A stretch of 7,902 nucleotides of DNA from Actinomycetes bacterium (GCA_023423215.1 JAFAFZ010000247.1:1-7902); one strand, 5' to 3'. Shown: positions 1-6,297, counted from the first letter of the stretch. Numbers and translations: made by a program. Notes: generated by a model not told the origin, from the letters alone.

Positions 1-393
1 GTCGCAGGCGAGCGCCATCTCGAGCCCGCCACCCAGTGCATAGCCGTTGATCGCCGCGATCGTGGGCTGGGGCAGCGCCGCCAGCTGGTCGATGTCGCGG
101 CTCGAGCGCAGCCGGTCCCGTCGCTCCGCCGGCGTCGCGGGGGCGCCGGCCTCCTTCAGGTCCATGCCCGCGCAGAAGAACTTCTCGCCCGCGGCGCTCA
201 GCACGACGACGGCGATCTCGGCGTCCGCGGCGATGCCGTTCCAGAGCCGCTTCAGCTCGTCGCGCATGCGCTGGTTGCGTGCGTTCGCGGCGTCCGGTCG
301 GTCCAGCCCGACCCAGGCGACGCCGTCCGCGACGCGGAAGGTCGTCGCCTCGAGGTCCTCGGCCCAGGACCGTGTCGCGACGGCGGTGCTCAC
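1..393 (-). CDS. Enoyl-CoA hydratase/isomerase (crotonase) family, 3' end outside window
   Basis: Crotonase-superfamily protein, probably hydrating a trans-2-enoyl-CoA to the 3-hydroxyacyl-CoA in beta-oxidation. The 131 visible codons hold both oxyanion-hole segments: FFCAGMDLKE (residues 72-81, Ala75) and INGYALGGGLEMALACD (115-131), where Gly122 matches rat crotonase Gly141. Glu125 matches the first catalytic glutamate (rat Glu144). The second glutamate (rat Glu164) would lie beyond the window edge, so hydratase cannot be separated from isomerase or another crotonase activity. The GTG start overlaps the stop of the dehydrogenase upstream as GTGA, and a GAGG Shine-Dalgarno (404-401) lies 7 bases before it, so translational coupling is likely. 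The C-terminal half, normally a further 120-140 residues, is not visible. Family assignment is firm; exact substrate is not. Confidence 0.9.
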   Translation of the reverse strand, partial: MSTAVATRSWAEDLEATTFRVADGVAWVGLDRPDAANARNQRMRDELKRLWNGIAADAEIAVVVLSAAGEKFFCAGMDLKEAGAPATPAERRDRLRSSRDIDQLAALPQPTIAAINGYALGGGLEMALACD

Positions 394-1289
394 CAGCCGT
401 CCTCGCCCTCGATCTTCTTGCCGTCCTCGCCGTAGCGGTAGATGCCCTGGCCGGTCTTGCGGCCGAGGCGCCCGGCCGAGACGAGGTTCTTCAGCGTCGT
501 CGTCGGCTTGAAGCGCTCGCCGAAGGACACCTCGAGGCCCTGCAGCGCGTGCAGGTAGGTGTCGAGCCCGTTGAAGTCGCCCAGCTCGAGCGGACCCATC
601 GGGAAGTTCAGGCCCAGCTTCAGCGCCTTGTCGATGTCGGCGGGGCTGGCGACCTCTTCCTCGAGCATGCGCAGGCACTCGAGGCGCACGATCGCCGAGA
701 TGCGCGAGGTGAGGAACCCGGGGCTGTCCTTGCGGCAGACGACGGTCTCCTTGCCCAGGCCCTGGGCGAACGCCTCGGCGCGCTCGAGCGTGTCGTCGGT
801 GGTCTGCAGGCCGCGGACCAGCTCGACGAGGCGCATGAGCACCGGCGGGTTGAAGAAGTGCGTGCCGACGACGCGGCCGGCGGCGTCGCCGACGCCCGAG
901 CCGATCGCGGTGATCGACAGCTGCGAGGTGTTGGTGCCGAGGATGCAGTGCTCCGGCGCGGTCTCCAGCGCCGCACGGAACACCTCGTGCTTCACCGGCA
1001 GCTGCTCGAGCACGGCCTCGATGACGATGTCGGCGCCGGTCGCCGCCTCGCCGATGGTGGCCGCGGGCGTGAGCCGTGCGAGCGCCGCGTCGGCGGCCTC
1101 CCGCGTGACCTTCTCCTTCGCGACGAACTTGTCGAGGCTGGCGGCGGTCGCGGCGAACGCCTTCTGGACCTGGTCGGGGTTGGTGTCGAAGACCGCGACG
1201 TCGTGGCCGGCCGAGGCGCTGATCTGCGCGATGCCCGCGCCCATCGTGCCCGCGCCGATGACGGCGACCCGCAGGGTGCTCTCGGTCAT
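390..1289 (-). CDS. 3-hydroxyacyl-CoA dehydrogenase (3-hydroxybutyryl-CoA dehydrogenase type)
   Basis: Monofunctional 299-residue NAD(P)-dependent dehydrogenase expected to oxidise an L-3-hydroxyacyl-CoA to the 3-oxoacyl-CoA. The length is near the usual 280-300. The N-terminal Rossmann domain starts with VAVIGAGTMGAGIA (residues 8-21, GxGxxG at 12/14/17), and Asp35 at the end of strand 2 favours NAD over NADP. Catalytic positions are Ser122 (NTSQLSI), His144 (GTHFFNPP) and Glu156 (LVELV). The C-terminal helical domain runs from about PGFLTSR (190-196) and includes the LGLNFPMGPLELGD motif. The asparagine usual in PGFxxNR is Ser195 here, a subfamily difference that could affect substrate choice. 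The ATG is preceded by AAGGAG inside the 3' end of the acyl-CoA dehydrogenase gene, from which it is separated by only 4 bases; it overlaps the enoyl-CoA hydratase start. It therefore sits in the middle of a three-gene operon. Confidence 0.93.
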   Translation of the reverse strand: MTESTLRVAVIGAGTMGAGIAQISASAGHDVAVFDTNPDQVQKAFAATAASLDKFVAKEKVTREAADAALARLTPAATIGEAATGADIVIEAVLEQLPVKHEVFRAALETAPEHCILGTNTSQLSITAIGSGVGDAAGRVVGTHFFNPPVLMRLVELVRGLQTTDDTLERAEAFAQGLGKETVVCRKDSPGFLTSRISAIVRLECLRMLEEEVASPADIDKALKLGLNFPMGPLELGDFNGLDTYLHALQGLEVSFGERFKPTTTLKNLVSAGRLGRKTGQGIYRYGEDGKKIEGEDGW

Positions 1290-1293
1290 GTGC

Positions 1294-2445
1294 TCAGCTC
1301 TCCTTGCGCAGGCCGAGCGACATCTCGCCGATCATCGCCCGGTGCAGGTCGTTGGACCCCTCGACGATCTGCAGCACCTTCGCATCGCGCAGGTAGCGAC
1401 CGATGGGGTACTCCGGCGACACGCCGTAGGCGCCGTGGATCTGGAACGCGTCGGCCGCGCTGCGGAAGGCCACGTCGCTGGCGTACATCTTCGCCATCGA
1501 GGTCAGCTTGCGGGCACGCTCCCCGCGGTCGAGGGCGTCGGCCGCCTTCTTCACGAGCAGACGGGCGGTCTCGACGCCGACCTCCATGTCGGTCAGCTTC
1601 GACTGGACGATCTGGAACTCCGAGATCGGGTGGCCGAACGCGTTGCGCTCGACCGCGTACTTGCGGGCCTCGTCCATGCAGGCCTGCGCCACGCCGACGG
1701 AGCGGGCGGCGACGCCGAGGCGGCCACGCTCGACCGCGGTCATGGCGACGCTGAAGCCCTGGCCCTCGACGCCGAGCAGCGCGTCCGCGGGCACCCGCAC
1801 CTCGTCGAGGATGACCTCACCGGTGCAGATCGGGCGGAAGCCGAGCTTGTCCTTGTAGGGGAACAGCCCCAGGCCCGGCGTGTCCGTCGGGATGATGAAC
1901 GCCGTGATGCCACGGTGGCGCAGCGAGCGGTCCGACGTCGCGAAGGTCACCAGGAACGAGGCGATGTCCAGGTTCGAGATCCACGCCTTCGAACCGGTGA
2001 TGACGAAGTCGTCCCCGTCCTTGACGTAGGTCGTCTGCATGCCGGCGACGTCGCTGCCGGACCCGGGCTCGGTGACGCCCGCGGCGCCGAAGATCCGGCC
2101 CTCGGCCAGCGGGCGCAGCCAGCGCTCCTTCTGCTCCGGCGTGCCGAAGTCGGCGATGCTGGCGCCGACCAGCCCCGAGGGCATCGAGAGCAGGCAGCCC
2201 ATCATGTTGCAGGTGCGGCTGATCTCCTCGATGAAGGCCGCGAAGGTCCCGAAGTCGAGGCCGGCCCCGCCGTCCTCGACCGGCACGGTGCCGCCGAAGA
2301 AGCCGAGCTCGGCCATCTGGGCGAGCAGGTCGTCCGGCAGCTTCTCCTCACGGTCGTAGGCCGCGACCCGTGGCGCGATCTCCTTGCGTGCGAACTCTCC
2401 GGCGATCTCGATCAGTTGTTGCGCCGATTGCGTGTCGATGGCCAC
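1294..2445 (-). CDS. Acyl-CoA dehydrogenase (FAD-dependent)
   Basis: Flavoenzyme introducing the 2,3 double bond into an acyl-CoA and passing electrons to ETF; first step of the beta-oxidation set encoded here. With the GTG at 2445 it has 383 residues, normal for the family. The N-terminal helical domain is followed by the flavin/substrate motif VTEPGSGSD (124-132), ITGSKAWISN (149-158), Arg267 in the YAVERNAFGHPI segment, and QIHGAYG (335-341). The likely catalytic base is Glu362 in IVEGSNDLHR, matching Glu376 of medium-chain acyl-CoA dehydrogenase. An alternative in-frame GTG at 2451 would give 385 residues, but the AGGGGG at 2456-2451 would then overlap the start codon; with 2445 the spacing is 5 bases. 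Chain length or branching preference cannot be read. First gene of the left operon, directly behind the shared regulatory element. Confidence 0.93.
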   Translation of the reverse strand: MAIDTQSAQQLIEIAGEFARKEIAPRVAAYDREEKLPDDLLAQMAELGFFGGTVPVEDGGAGLDFGTFAAFIEEISRTCNMMGCLLSMPSGLVGASIADFGTPEQKERWLRPLAEGRIFGAAGVTEPGSGSDVAGMQTTYVKDGDDFVITGSKAWISNLDIASFLVTFATSDRSLRHRGITAFIIPTDTPGLGLFPYKDKLGFRPICTGEVILDEVRVPADALLGVEGQGFSVAMTAVERGRLGVAARSVGVAQACMDEARKYAVERNAFGHPISEFQIVQSKLTDMEVGVETARLLVKKAADALDRGERARKLTSMAKMYASDVAFRSAADAFQIHGAYGVSPEYPIGRYLRDAKVLQIVEGSNDLHRAMIGEMSLGLRKES

Positions 2446-2450
2446 GAGCA

Positions 2451-2456
2451 CCCCCT
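2451..2456 (-). promoter_or_regulatory. Ribosome binding site that decides the acyl-CoA dehydrogenase start
   Basis: On the minus strand AGGGGG ends 5 bases before the GTG at 2445. It overlaps the other in-frame GTG (2451-2449), which has no other purine-rich sequence at a workable distance. This favours the shorter protein beginning (M)AIDTQSA. Confidence 0.6.
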
Positions 2457-2495
2457 ATCTCTAACAAACATTATCATAGATTCACGGAAGTGCAA
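2457..2495 (-). promoter_or_regulatory. Promoter/operator element A of the beta-oxidation operon, shared with 6247-6285
   Basis: An AT-rich island in GC-rich DNA just upstream of the acyl-CoA dehydrogenase. On the minus strand it contains TTGCAC (2495-2490) and GATAATG (2475-2469). GATAAT matches the actinobacterial -10 consensus TATAAT at five of six positions. The gap between TTGCAC and GATAAT is only 14 bases, too short for a normal -35/-10 pair, so TTGCAC may be part of an operator or activator site and the true -35 may be weak and lie slightly upstream. The arrangement recurs in front of the amidohydrolase operon. With GATAAT as -10 the leader would be only about 15-20 bases. Confidence 0.55.
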
Positions 2496-2515
2496 CCAGC
2501 CCAAGGGCTCCGATC

Positions 2516-2558
2516 CGGACCGACAGCTCCCCCTGGCCCCCGGTGCGACCTCGGTCCG
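2516..2558 (-). terminator. Possible long-loop hairpin after the SnoaL-like gene
   Basis: CGGACCGA (2516-2523) and TCGGTCCG (2551-2558) are perfect 8-bp inverted arms separated by 27 bases. They start directly after the stop of the SnoaL-like gene and lie before promoter element A. There is no U-tract on the minus strand and the loop is long, so an intrinsic terminator is only a weak suggestion. Confidence 0.25.
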
Positions 2559-3128
2559 TCAGCTGAAGACGGCCTCGCTCAACGGCTCCGAGATCACGGT
2601 GCCCTCGGGGATCTTCTCGACGGCGCAGGCGATCTTGTCGAAGTAGACGATCTCACCGAGCAGCAGCGGCTCGTCACCCTCGGTGAAGGGGAAGAACCAG
2701 CCCATGCGCTGGCTGACCAGGTACAGCGCGTCCGGGTCGTCGATGCCCTCGCCCGAGACCAGGCCGCCCTCGGCGAGCAGCACCTCGCCCGGGTAGGGCT
2801 GGTGCCAGACGCCGTGCGCCGAGATGCCCCAGTCGGCGACGGCCAGGTGCTCGATGTCGAGCTGCAGCACGTTCGCGCCGGTGTCGGCGAGGCCCTGGTA
2901 GAAGGCCCGGATCTCGTCCAGGCCGTGCATCTCGGTGGTCTCGCCGAGCCCGTAGAAGCGGTACACCGCGTCGGGGCTGACCGACTCGAGGATGCGGTCG
3001 GGCTGGCCGAGCACCTCCCACTTGATGTGCTCCTTCATCACCCCGAGGATCTTCTTGCGTCGGGGGTCCTGCTCCTTCTGGAAGGCCTCGTCGTAGGTGG
3101 TCCAGCCCTTGCGAAGGTCCAACAGCAT
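2559..3128 (-). CDS. SnoaL/NTF2-like small protein of unknown function
   Basis: A 189-residue soluble protein without signal peptide or membrane segment. The segment around residues 34-110 reads like a SnoaL/NTF2-type alpha+beta cone: an amphipathic helix, DRILESVSPDAVYRFYG (44-60), then GLDEIRAFYQGL (69-80), a typical helix-2 pattern, then beta-rich stretches including HGVWHQPYPG (105-114). Such folds serve as ketosteroid-isomerase-like enzymes, cyclases, dehydratases or ligand-binding proteins. The basic N-terminal tail (DPRRKKILGVMKEH) and extended C-terminus make it longer than the usual 120-150 residues. The ATG has CGGAG 6-7 bases upstream; the gene follows the ThDP enzyme by 33 bases and is probably the last of that operon. 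The fold is inferred from sequence pattern alone; catalytic residues cannot be assigned. The context suggests that it acts on the same pathway intermediate as its neighbours. Confidence 0.72.
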   Translation of the reverse strand: MLLDLRKGWTTYDEAFQKEQDPRRKKILGVMKEHIKWEVLGQPDRILESVSPDAVYRFYGLGETTEMHGLDEIRAFYQGLADTGANVLQLDIEHLAVADWGISAHGVWHQPYPGEVLLAEGGLVSGEGIDDPDALYLVSQRMGWFFPFTEGDEPLLLGEIVYFDKIACAVEKIPEGTVISEPLSEAVFS

Positions 3129-3161
3129 CGGGTGCTCCGTTCGTGTGCGGGGTCGTGGGTG

Positions 3162-4805
3162 TCAGGCGCGTTCGAAGGCGTCGTCGAGCCAGCGGGCCGA
3201 GATGTTCGGGTTGATCACGCAGTCCAGGACGAACGGCCCGAGCGAGAGGTCCGCGTCGACGACCGCCGCCTTGACCTCGTCGAGCGAGGTCACACGTGCC
3301 GAGCGGGCGCCGATGCCCGCGGAGATCGCGGCGAAGTCGCCCTCGCGGAACACCGAGAGGTCCTCGGGGATGTCCCACACCCGGGAGATCTGCAGCTCGC
3401 TGCCGTACGCGTTGTCGTTCATCACGACGACCAGCAGAGGCAGGTCGTAGCGGACCGCCGTCTCGAGCTCGCCGAGGCTCATGAACAGTCCGCCGTCCCC
3501 GACGAACAGGATCGTCGGTCGCTCCCGACGGGCGACGGAGGCCCCCATCGACAGGCCCATGCCCAGTCCGATGGACCCGAACGAGATGCCGTCGACGAAG
3601 GATCGGCCGTCGGGCACCGACATGTAGCTGCACGGGTCGCCGAAGAAGCGACCGGCGTCGGTCACGACGTTGCGATCCTCCGGGAGGAGCTCGTCGAGCA
3701 GCATGACCAGCTCGCGCGGGTCGATCAGCCCCGGCTCGTGCGTGAGCACCACCTCGTCCTGGGGACGGAACGCACGCAGCTGCTCGACGACGTCCTCGGT
3801 GCGGTACCCGATGACGTCGACCTGGCGGGCGGTGAGCCGATCGAGCAGCCCGGACACCGCGGTCGACGCGTCGCCGACGAGACGGCAGTCCTCGCCGACG
3901 TTCGCGGTCGCCACCTCGGGGTCGACGTCCACGCGCACGACCTTCGCGTTCGGTCGCAGCAGCGTCTGGCGGATGGTCGTGAAGTCGTTCAGCGCCGCGC
4001 CGACGACGAGGACGACGTCGGCCTGGCCGATGAGCGTCGCCGACAGGTTCGTGCCGAGGCCGCCCGCCATGCCGAGGTGGAACGGGCTGTCCGCGAAGAG
4101 ACCCTTGCCCTTCAGGGTCGTGGCGAAGAGCGCGCCGATGCGGTCGCCGACCTCGCGCAGCTGCTCGGTGCACCCGGCGTCGACCGAGCCGCGACCCGCC
4201 AGGACCACCGGCCGCTGGGCGCCCGCCAGGATCTCGGCCGCACGGTCCAGGTCGCCGTCCAGCGACAGGTCCCGTTCCGGGATCTCGGTCGAGCTGTCGT
4301 CGGTCCACGGATCCCAGTCCTGCTCCTGGGTGTCGGTGGGGATGCTCAACCCGACGGGGGTGCGCAGCTCGGTGGCCATGCGCACCGCGCGCACGGTCTC
4401 GGAGAACGCGATGGCCGGGTCCCGCAGGTCGATCAGCGGCACGCCCGCCGCGTCGAACACCGCCTGGTGGTCGATGTCCTGGGGCCATCCCGCCTGGAAG
4501 CTCGCGACGTCGCCGACGACGAACACCATGGGCGTGCGCGCCTTGCGGGCCGCCACCAGCGCAGTCATCGCGTTGGTCAGCCCCGGCCCCTGGGTCGTGG
4601 TCGCGACGCTGATCTCACCCGAGATGCGGGCGTAGCCGTCCGCCATCGCGATGCCCGGGCCCTCGTGCCGCGAGCCGTAGTAGCCCTGCTCGAGCTCGTG
4701 CACCCAGTAGCTCAGGAACCGCAGGTTGCCGTCCCCCATGAGCCCGAACGCGTTCCGGGCGCCGCACTCCTTGAGCGCGTTCGCGACCGCCTCGTACACC
4801 TTCAC
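3162..4805 (-). CDS. Thiamine-diphosphate-dependent enzyme, acetolactate-synthase-like
   Basis: A 547-residue ThDP enzyme of the three-domain POX/ALS fold. The N-terminal PYR domain (about 1-165) has the activating glutamate Glu48 in SRHEGPGIAMADGYAR and the TQGPGLTN motif (71-78). The central domain (about 185-320) contains ADVVLVVGAALNDF (262-275). The C-terminal PP domain (about 370-535) holds the Mg/ThDP motif from GDG (436-438) to NDN (463-465). These residues imply an active enzyme decarboxylating, cleaving or ligating a 2-oxo or 2-hydroxyacyl compound. Whether it is a decarboxylase, a carboligase, a 2-hydroxyacyl-CoA lyase or a ring-cleaving hydrolase is not evident. A housekeeping acetolactate synthase is unlikely: no small regulatory subunit or branched-chain amino-acid gene is adjacent. 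The GTG start is preceded by GGAGG with 7 bases of spacing. It lies 30 bases after the amidohydrolase and 33 before the SnoaL-like gene. Confidence 0.88.
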   Translation of the reverse strand: MKVYEAVANALKECGARNAFGLMGDGNLRFLSYWVHELEQGYYGSRHEGPGIAMADGYARISGEISVATTTQGPGLTNAMTALVAARKARTPMVFVVGDVASFQAGWPQDIDHQAVFDAAGVPLIDLRDPAIAFSETVRAVRMATELRTPVGLSIPTDTQEQDWDPWTDDSSTEIPERDLSLDGDLDRAAEILAGAQRPVVLAGRGSVDAGCTEQLREVGDRIGALFATTLKGKGLFADSPFHLGMAGGLGTNLSATLIGQADVVLVVGAALNDFTTIRQTLLRPNAKVVRVDVDPEVATANVGEDCRLVGDASTAVSGLLDRLTARQVDVIGYRTEDVVEQLRAFRPQDEVVLTHEPGLIDPRELVMLLDELLPEDRNVVTDAGRFFGDPCSYMSVPDGRSFVDGISFGSIGLGMGLSMGASVARRERPTILFVGDGGLFMSLGELETAVRYDLPLLVVVMNDNAYGSELQISRVWDIPEDLSVFREGDFAAISAGIGARSARVTSLDEVKAAVVDADLSLGPFVLDCVINPNISARWLDDAFERA

Positions 4806-4835
4806 CTGACGACCTCCACCCCTGCTGTCGCGCTG

Positions 4836-6191
4836 CTACTTCGAGACGAACTGCGAGGTCAGCGCGTCGGCGGTGGGGTGCATGACGCCCTTGTTCCGCA
4901 GGCGCTGGGCCGACTTGTAGAGCAGGTCCGCCTCGCTGGTCTCGGCGCGCAGCGCCTTGACCGTCGAGTCCTCCTTGCGACGGTGCTGGAACGGATCCCA
5001 GCGGAAGAGCCGCAGCGCGTTCTGGTGGGTGATCTTGTCGATCTCGTCGCGGGTCAGGTACGGCAGCGAGGGGGCGAAGCTCTCGGGTGCCGCCGGCCAC
5101 GAGCTGTCGGAGTGGGGGTAGTCCATCTCCCAGCAGATCATGTCGACGCCGATCTCGTCCTTGAGAATGAGGCCGGGGCGGTCCTCGATGAAGCACGAGA
5201 TCACGTGCTCCTTGAAGACGTCGCTCGGGAGCTTGTCGCCGAAGTTCGTGCCGGTCCAGTGACGGTGGTGCCGGTACACGTAGTCGACGCGCTCCAAGAA
5301 GTACGGGAGCCAGCCGATACCGCCCTCGGACAGCGCGATCTTCAGGTCGGGGAAGTCACGCAGGAACGGGCTCCACACCAGTTCGGTCGCGGTGCTCAGC
5401 AGGCTGAGCGGGGCGAGGGTCTGCGAGGTCTCGATGACCGAGCCGGGCGAGGTTGCGGGAAGGCTGGACGACGAGCCGAGGTGCAGGCACACGACGGTGC
5501 CGAGGCGCTCGCACTCGGCCCAGAACGGGTACCAGTGCCGGTCGTGCAGCGGCGGCAGGCCGAGCTTGTAGGGGTCCTCCGAGAACGTGACCGCGTGGCA
5601 GCCCTTGTCGTCGAGGCGGCGCACCTCGGCGGCCATCAGCTCCGGGTCCCACAGGGGCACGATGCCGAGGGGCATGAAGCGGTCGGGGTGCGAGCCGCAC
5701 CACTCGTCGACGTGCCAGTCGTTGTACGCCTGCACGACCGCGAGGCCGAGCTCCTTGTCCTTGGAGCGAAAGAACCGCTGGCCGCAGAACTGGGCGTAGC
5801 TCGGGAAGCTGAGCGAGCCGAGCACGCCGGCGACGTTCATGTCGTCGACGCGGGCGTCGGGGTCCCAGCAGCCCTTGCGCATGTCCTCGAGGCGGTCGGG
5901 CTCGAGTCCCCACTCCTCGGGCGGACGGCCGACGACCGCGTTCAGGCCCATCGAGTAGACCTCGTTGTCCTCGTACAGCCACGCCTGGGCGCCGTCGGGA
6001 CGGGTGATGACCTTCGGCGCACGGTCGGCGAACTTCGCCGGCAGTCGCCCGTCGAACATGTCCGGCGGCTCGATGATGTGGTCGTCGACGCTCACGAAGA
6101 TCAGGTCGTCGAGCACGCCCGAGGTGTCCAGCAGATCGGCGAAGCTGCCTGCGTCGAACTGGGCGGCGTCCTGGTTCGCGTCCTGGCTCAT
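4836..6191 (-). CDS. Amidohydrolase-superfamily metalloenzyme (ACMSD/LigW-like, amidohydrolase 2)
   Basis: A 451-residue cytoplasmic TIM-barrel metalloenzyme of the group including ACMSD, resorcylate decarboxylases and many uncharacterised actinobacterial hydrolases; these act by C-C decarboxylation or hydrolysis. Candidate metal ligands are Asp36 and His38 (VSVDDHIIEP, the strand-1 HxH or ExH position), His237 (VCLHLG) and Asp357 (WEMDYPHSD). The strand corresponding to the AHGG histidine of ACMSD reads SEGGIGWLPYFLER, with Glu289 in that place. At 451 residues it is about 100 longer than ACMSD; the extra length includes an acidic N-terminal tail (residues 1-30) and a C-terminal extension past DPFQHRR. 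The ATG has AAGGGGG 6-7 bases upstream. It is the first gene of the middle operon, behind promoter element B and 30 bases from the ThDP gene. Superfamily is secure; reaction and substrate are not. Confidence 0.88.
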   Translation of the reverse strand: MSQDANQDAAQFDAGSFADLLDTSGVLDDLIFVSVDDHIIEPPDMFDGRLPAKFADRAPKVITRPDGAQAWLYEDNEVYSMGLNAVVGRPPEEWGLEPDRLEDMRKGCWDPDARVDDMNVAGVLGSLSFPSYAQFCGQRFFRSKDKELGLAVVQAYNDWHVDEWCGSHPDRFMPLGIVPLWDPELMAAEVRRLDDKGCHAVTFSEDPYKLGLPPLHDRHWYPFWAECERLGTVVCLHLGSSSSLPATSPGSVIETSQTLAPLSLLSTATELVWSPFLRDFPDLKIALSEGGIGWLPYFLERVDYVYRHHRHWTGTNFGDKLPSDVFKEHVISCFIEDRPGLILKDEIGVDMICWEMDYPHSDSSWPAAPESFAPSLPYLTRDEIDKITHQNALRLFRWDPFQHRRKEDSTVKALRAETSEADLLYKSAQRLRNKGVMHPTADALTSQFVSK

Positions 6192-6246
6192 GGCGATCCC
6201 CCTTCGGATGATCGGTCCCGGAACCGGTTGCCCAGGACCTCCGTAG

Positions 6247-6285
6247 ATCGCTTGTAATCATTATCCTGAATTACGAGGTGTGCAA
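6247..6285 (-). promoter_or_regulatory. Promoter/operator element B of the amidohydrolase operon, shared with 2457-2495
   Basis: AT-rich block upstream of the amidohydrolase. On the minus strand TTGCAC (6285-6280) and GATAATG (6265-6259) appear at exactly the spacing seen in element A, with further matches between and around them (25 of 39 positions identical). GATAAT is a plausible -10, which would give a leader of about 60 bases before the ATG. It also contains GTAAT...ATTAC arms (6254-6274) around the -10 and overlaps the 8-bp inverted repeat at 6276-6297, both absent from element A. Confidence 0.55.
6254..6274. repeat. Inverted repeat GTAAT-N11-ATTAC across the putative -10
   Basis: Five-base perfect arms (6254-6258 and 6270-6274) are centred on base 6264, inside the GATAAT of element B. 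A dimeric repressor bound here would cover the -10. The arms are short and the equivalent positions in element A are not palindromic, so this may be chance in an AT-rich block. Confidence 0.3.
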
Positions 6286-6297
6286 GGCGGCACACCT
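6276..6297. repeat. 8-bp inverted repeat AGGTGTGC-N6-GCACACCT
   Basis: Perfect arms at 6276-6283 and 6290-6297 with a 6-base centre overlap the conserved TTGCAC of element B. It could be an operator for a dimeric regulator of the amidohydrolase operon. Read as RNA from the exporter gene it would be a hairpin, but there is no U-tract after it. Confidence 0.45.

Noticed and set aside
2446..2451. Upstream GTG start for the acyl-CoA dehydrogenase at 2451
   Set aside because: The only good ribosome site (AGGGGG) overlaps that GTG; the GTG at 2445 has correct spacing.
2470..2495. TTGCAC and GATAAT as a classical -35/-10 pair
   Set aside because: The 14-base spacer is too short for a normal sigma-70-type promoter. 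GATAAT is kept as a -10 candidate and TTGCAC only as a conserved element.
279..2646. Long plus-strand open frames opposite the beta-oxidation genes
   Set aside because: Shadow frames of three genes with intact catalytic motifs on the other strand.
6192..6246. Possible structured leader or riboswitch before the amidohydrolase
   Set aside because: Only short complementary stretches (for example GGTCC and GGACC) occur; no known riboswitch signature and no conserved architecture could be recognised.
2370..6257. A very long plus-strand open frame of about 1,295 codons opposite the middle operon
   Set aside because: It is antisense to three clear family members. Its translation is a low-complexity mix rich in R, A, V, D, E and G without recognisable domains, as expected for the mirror frame of GC-rich coding DNA.
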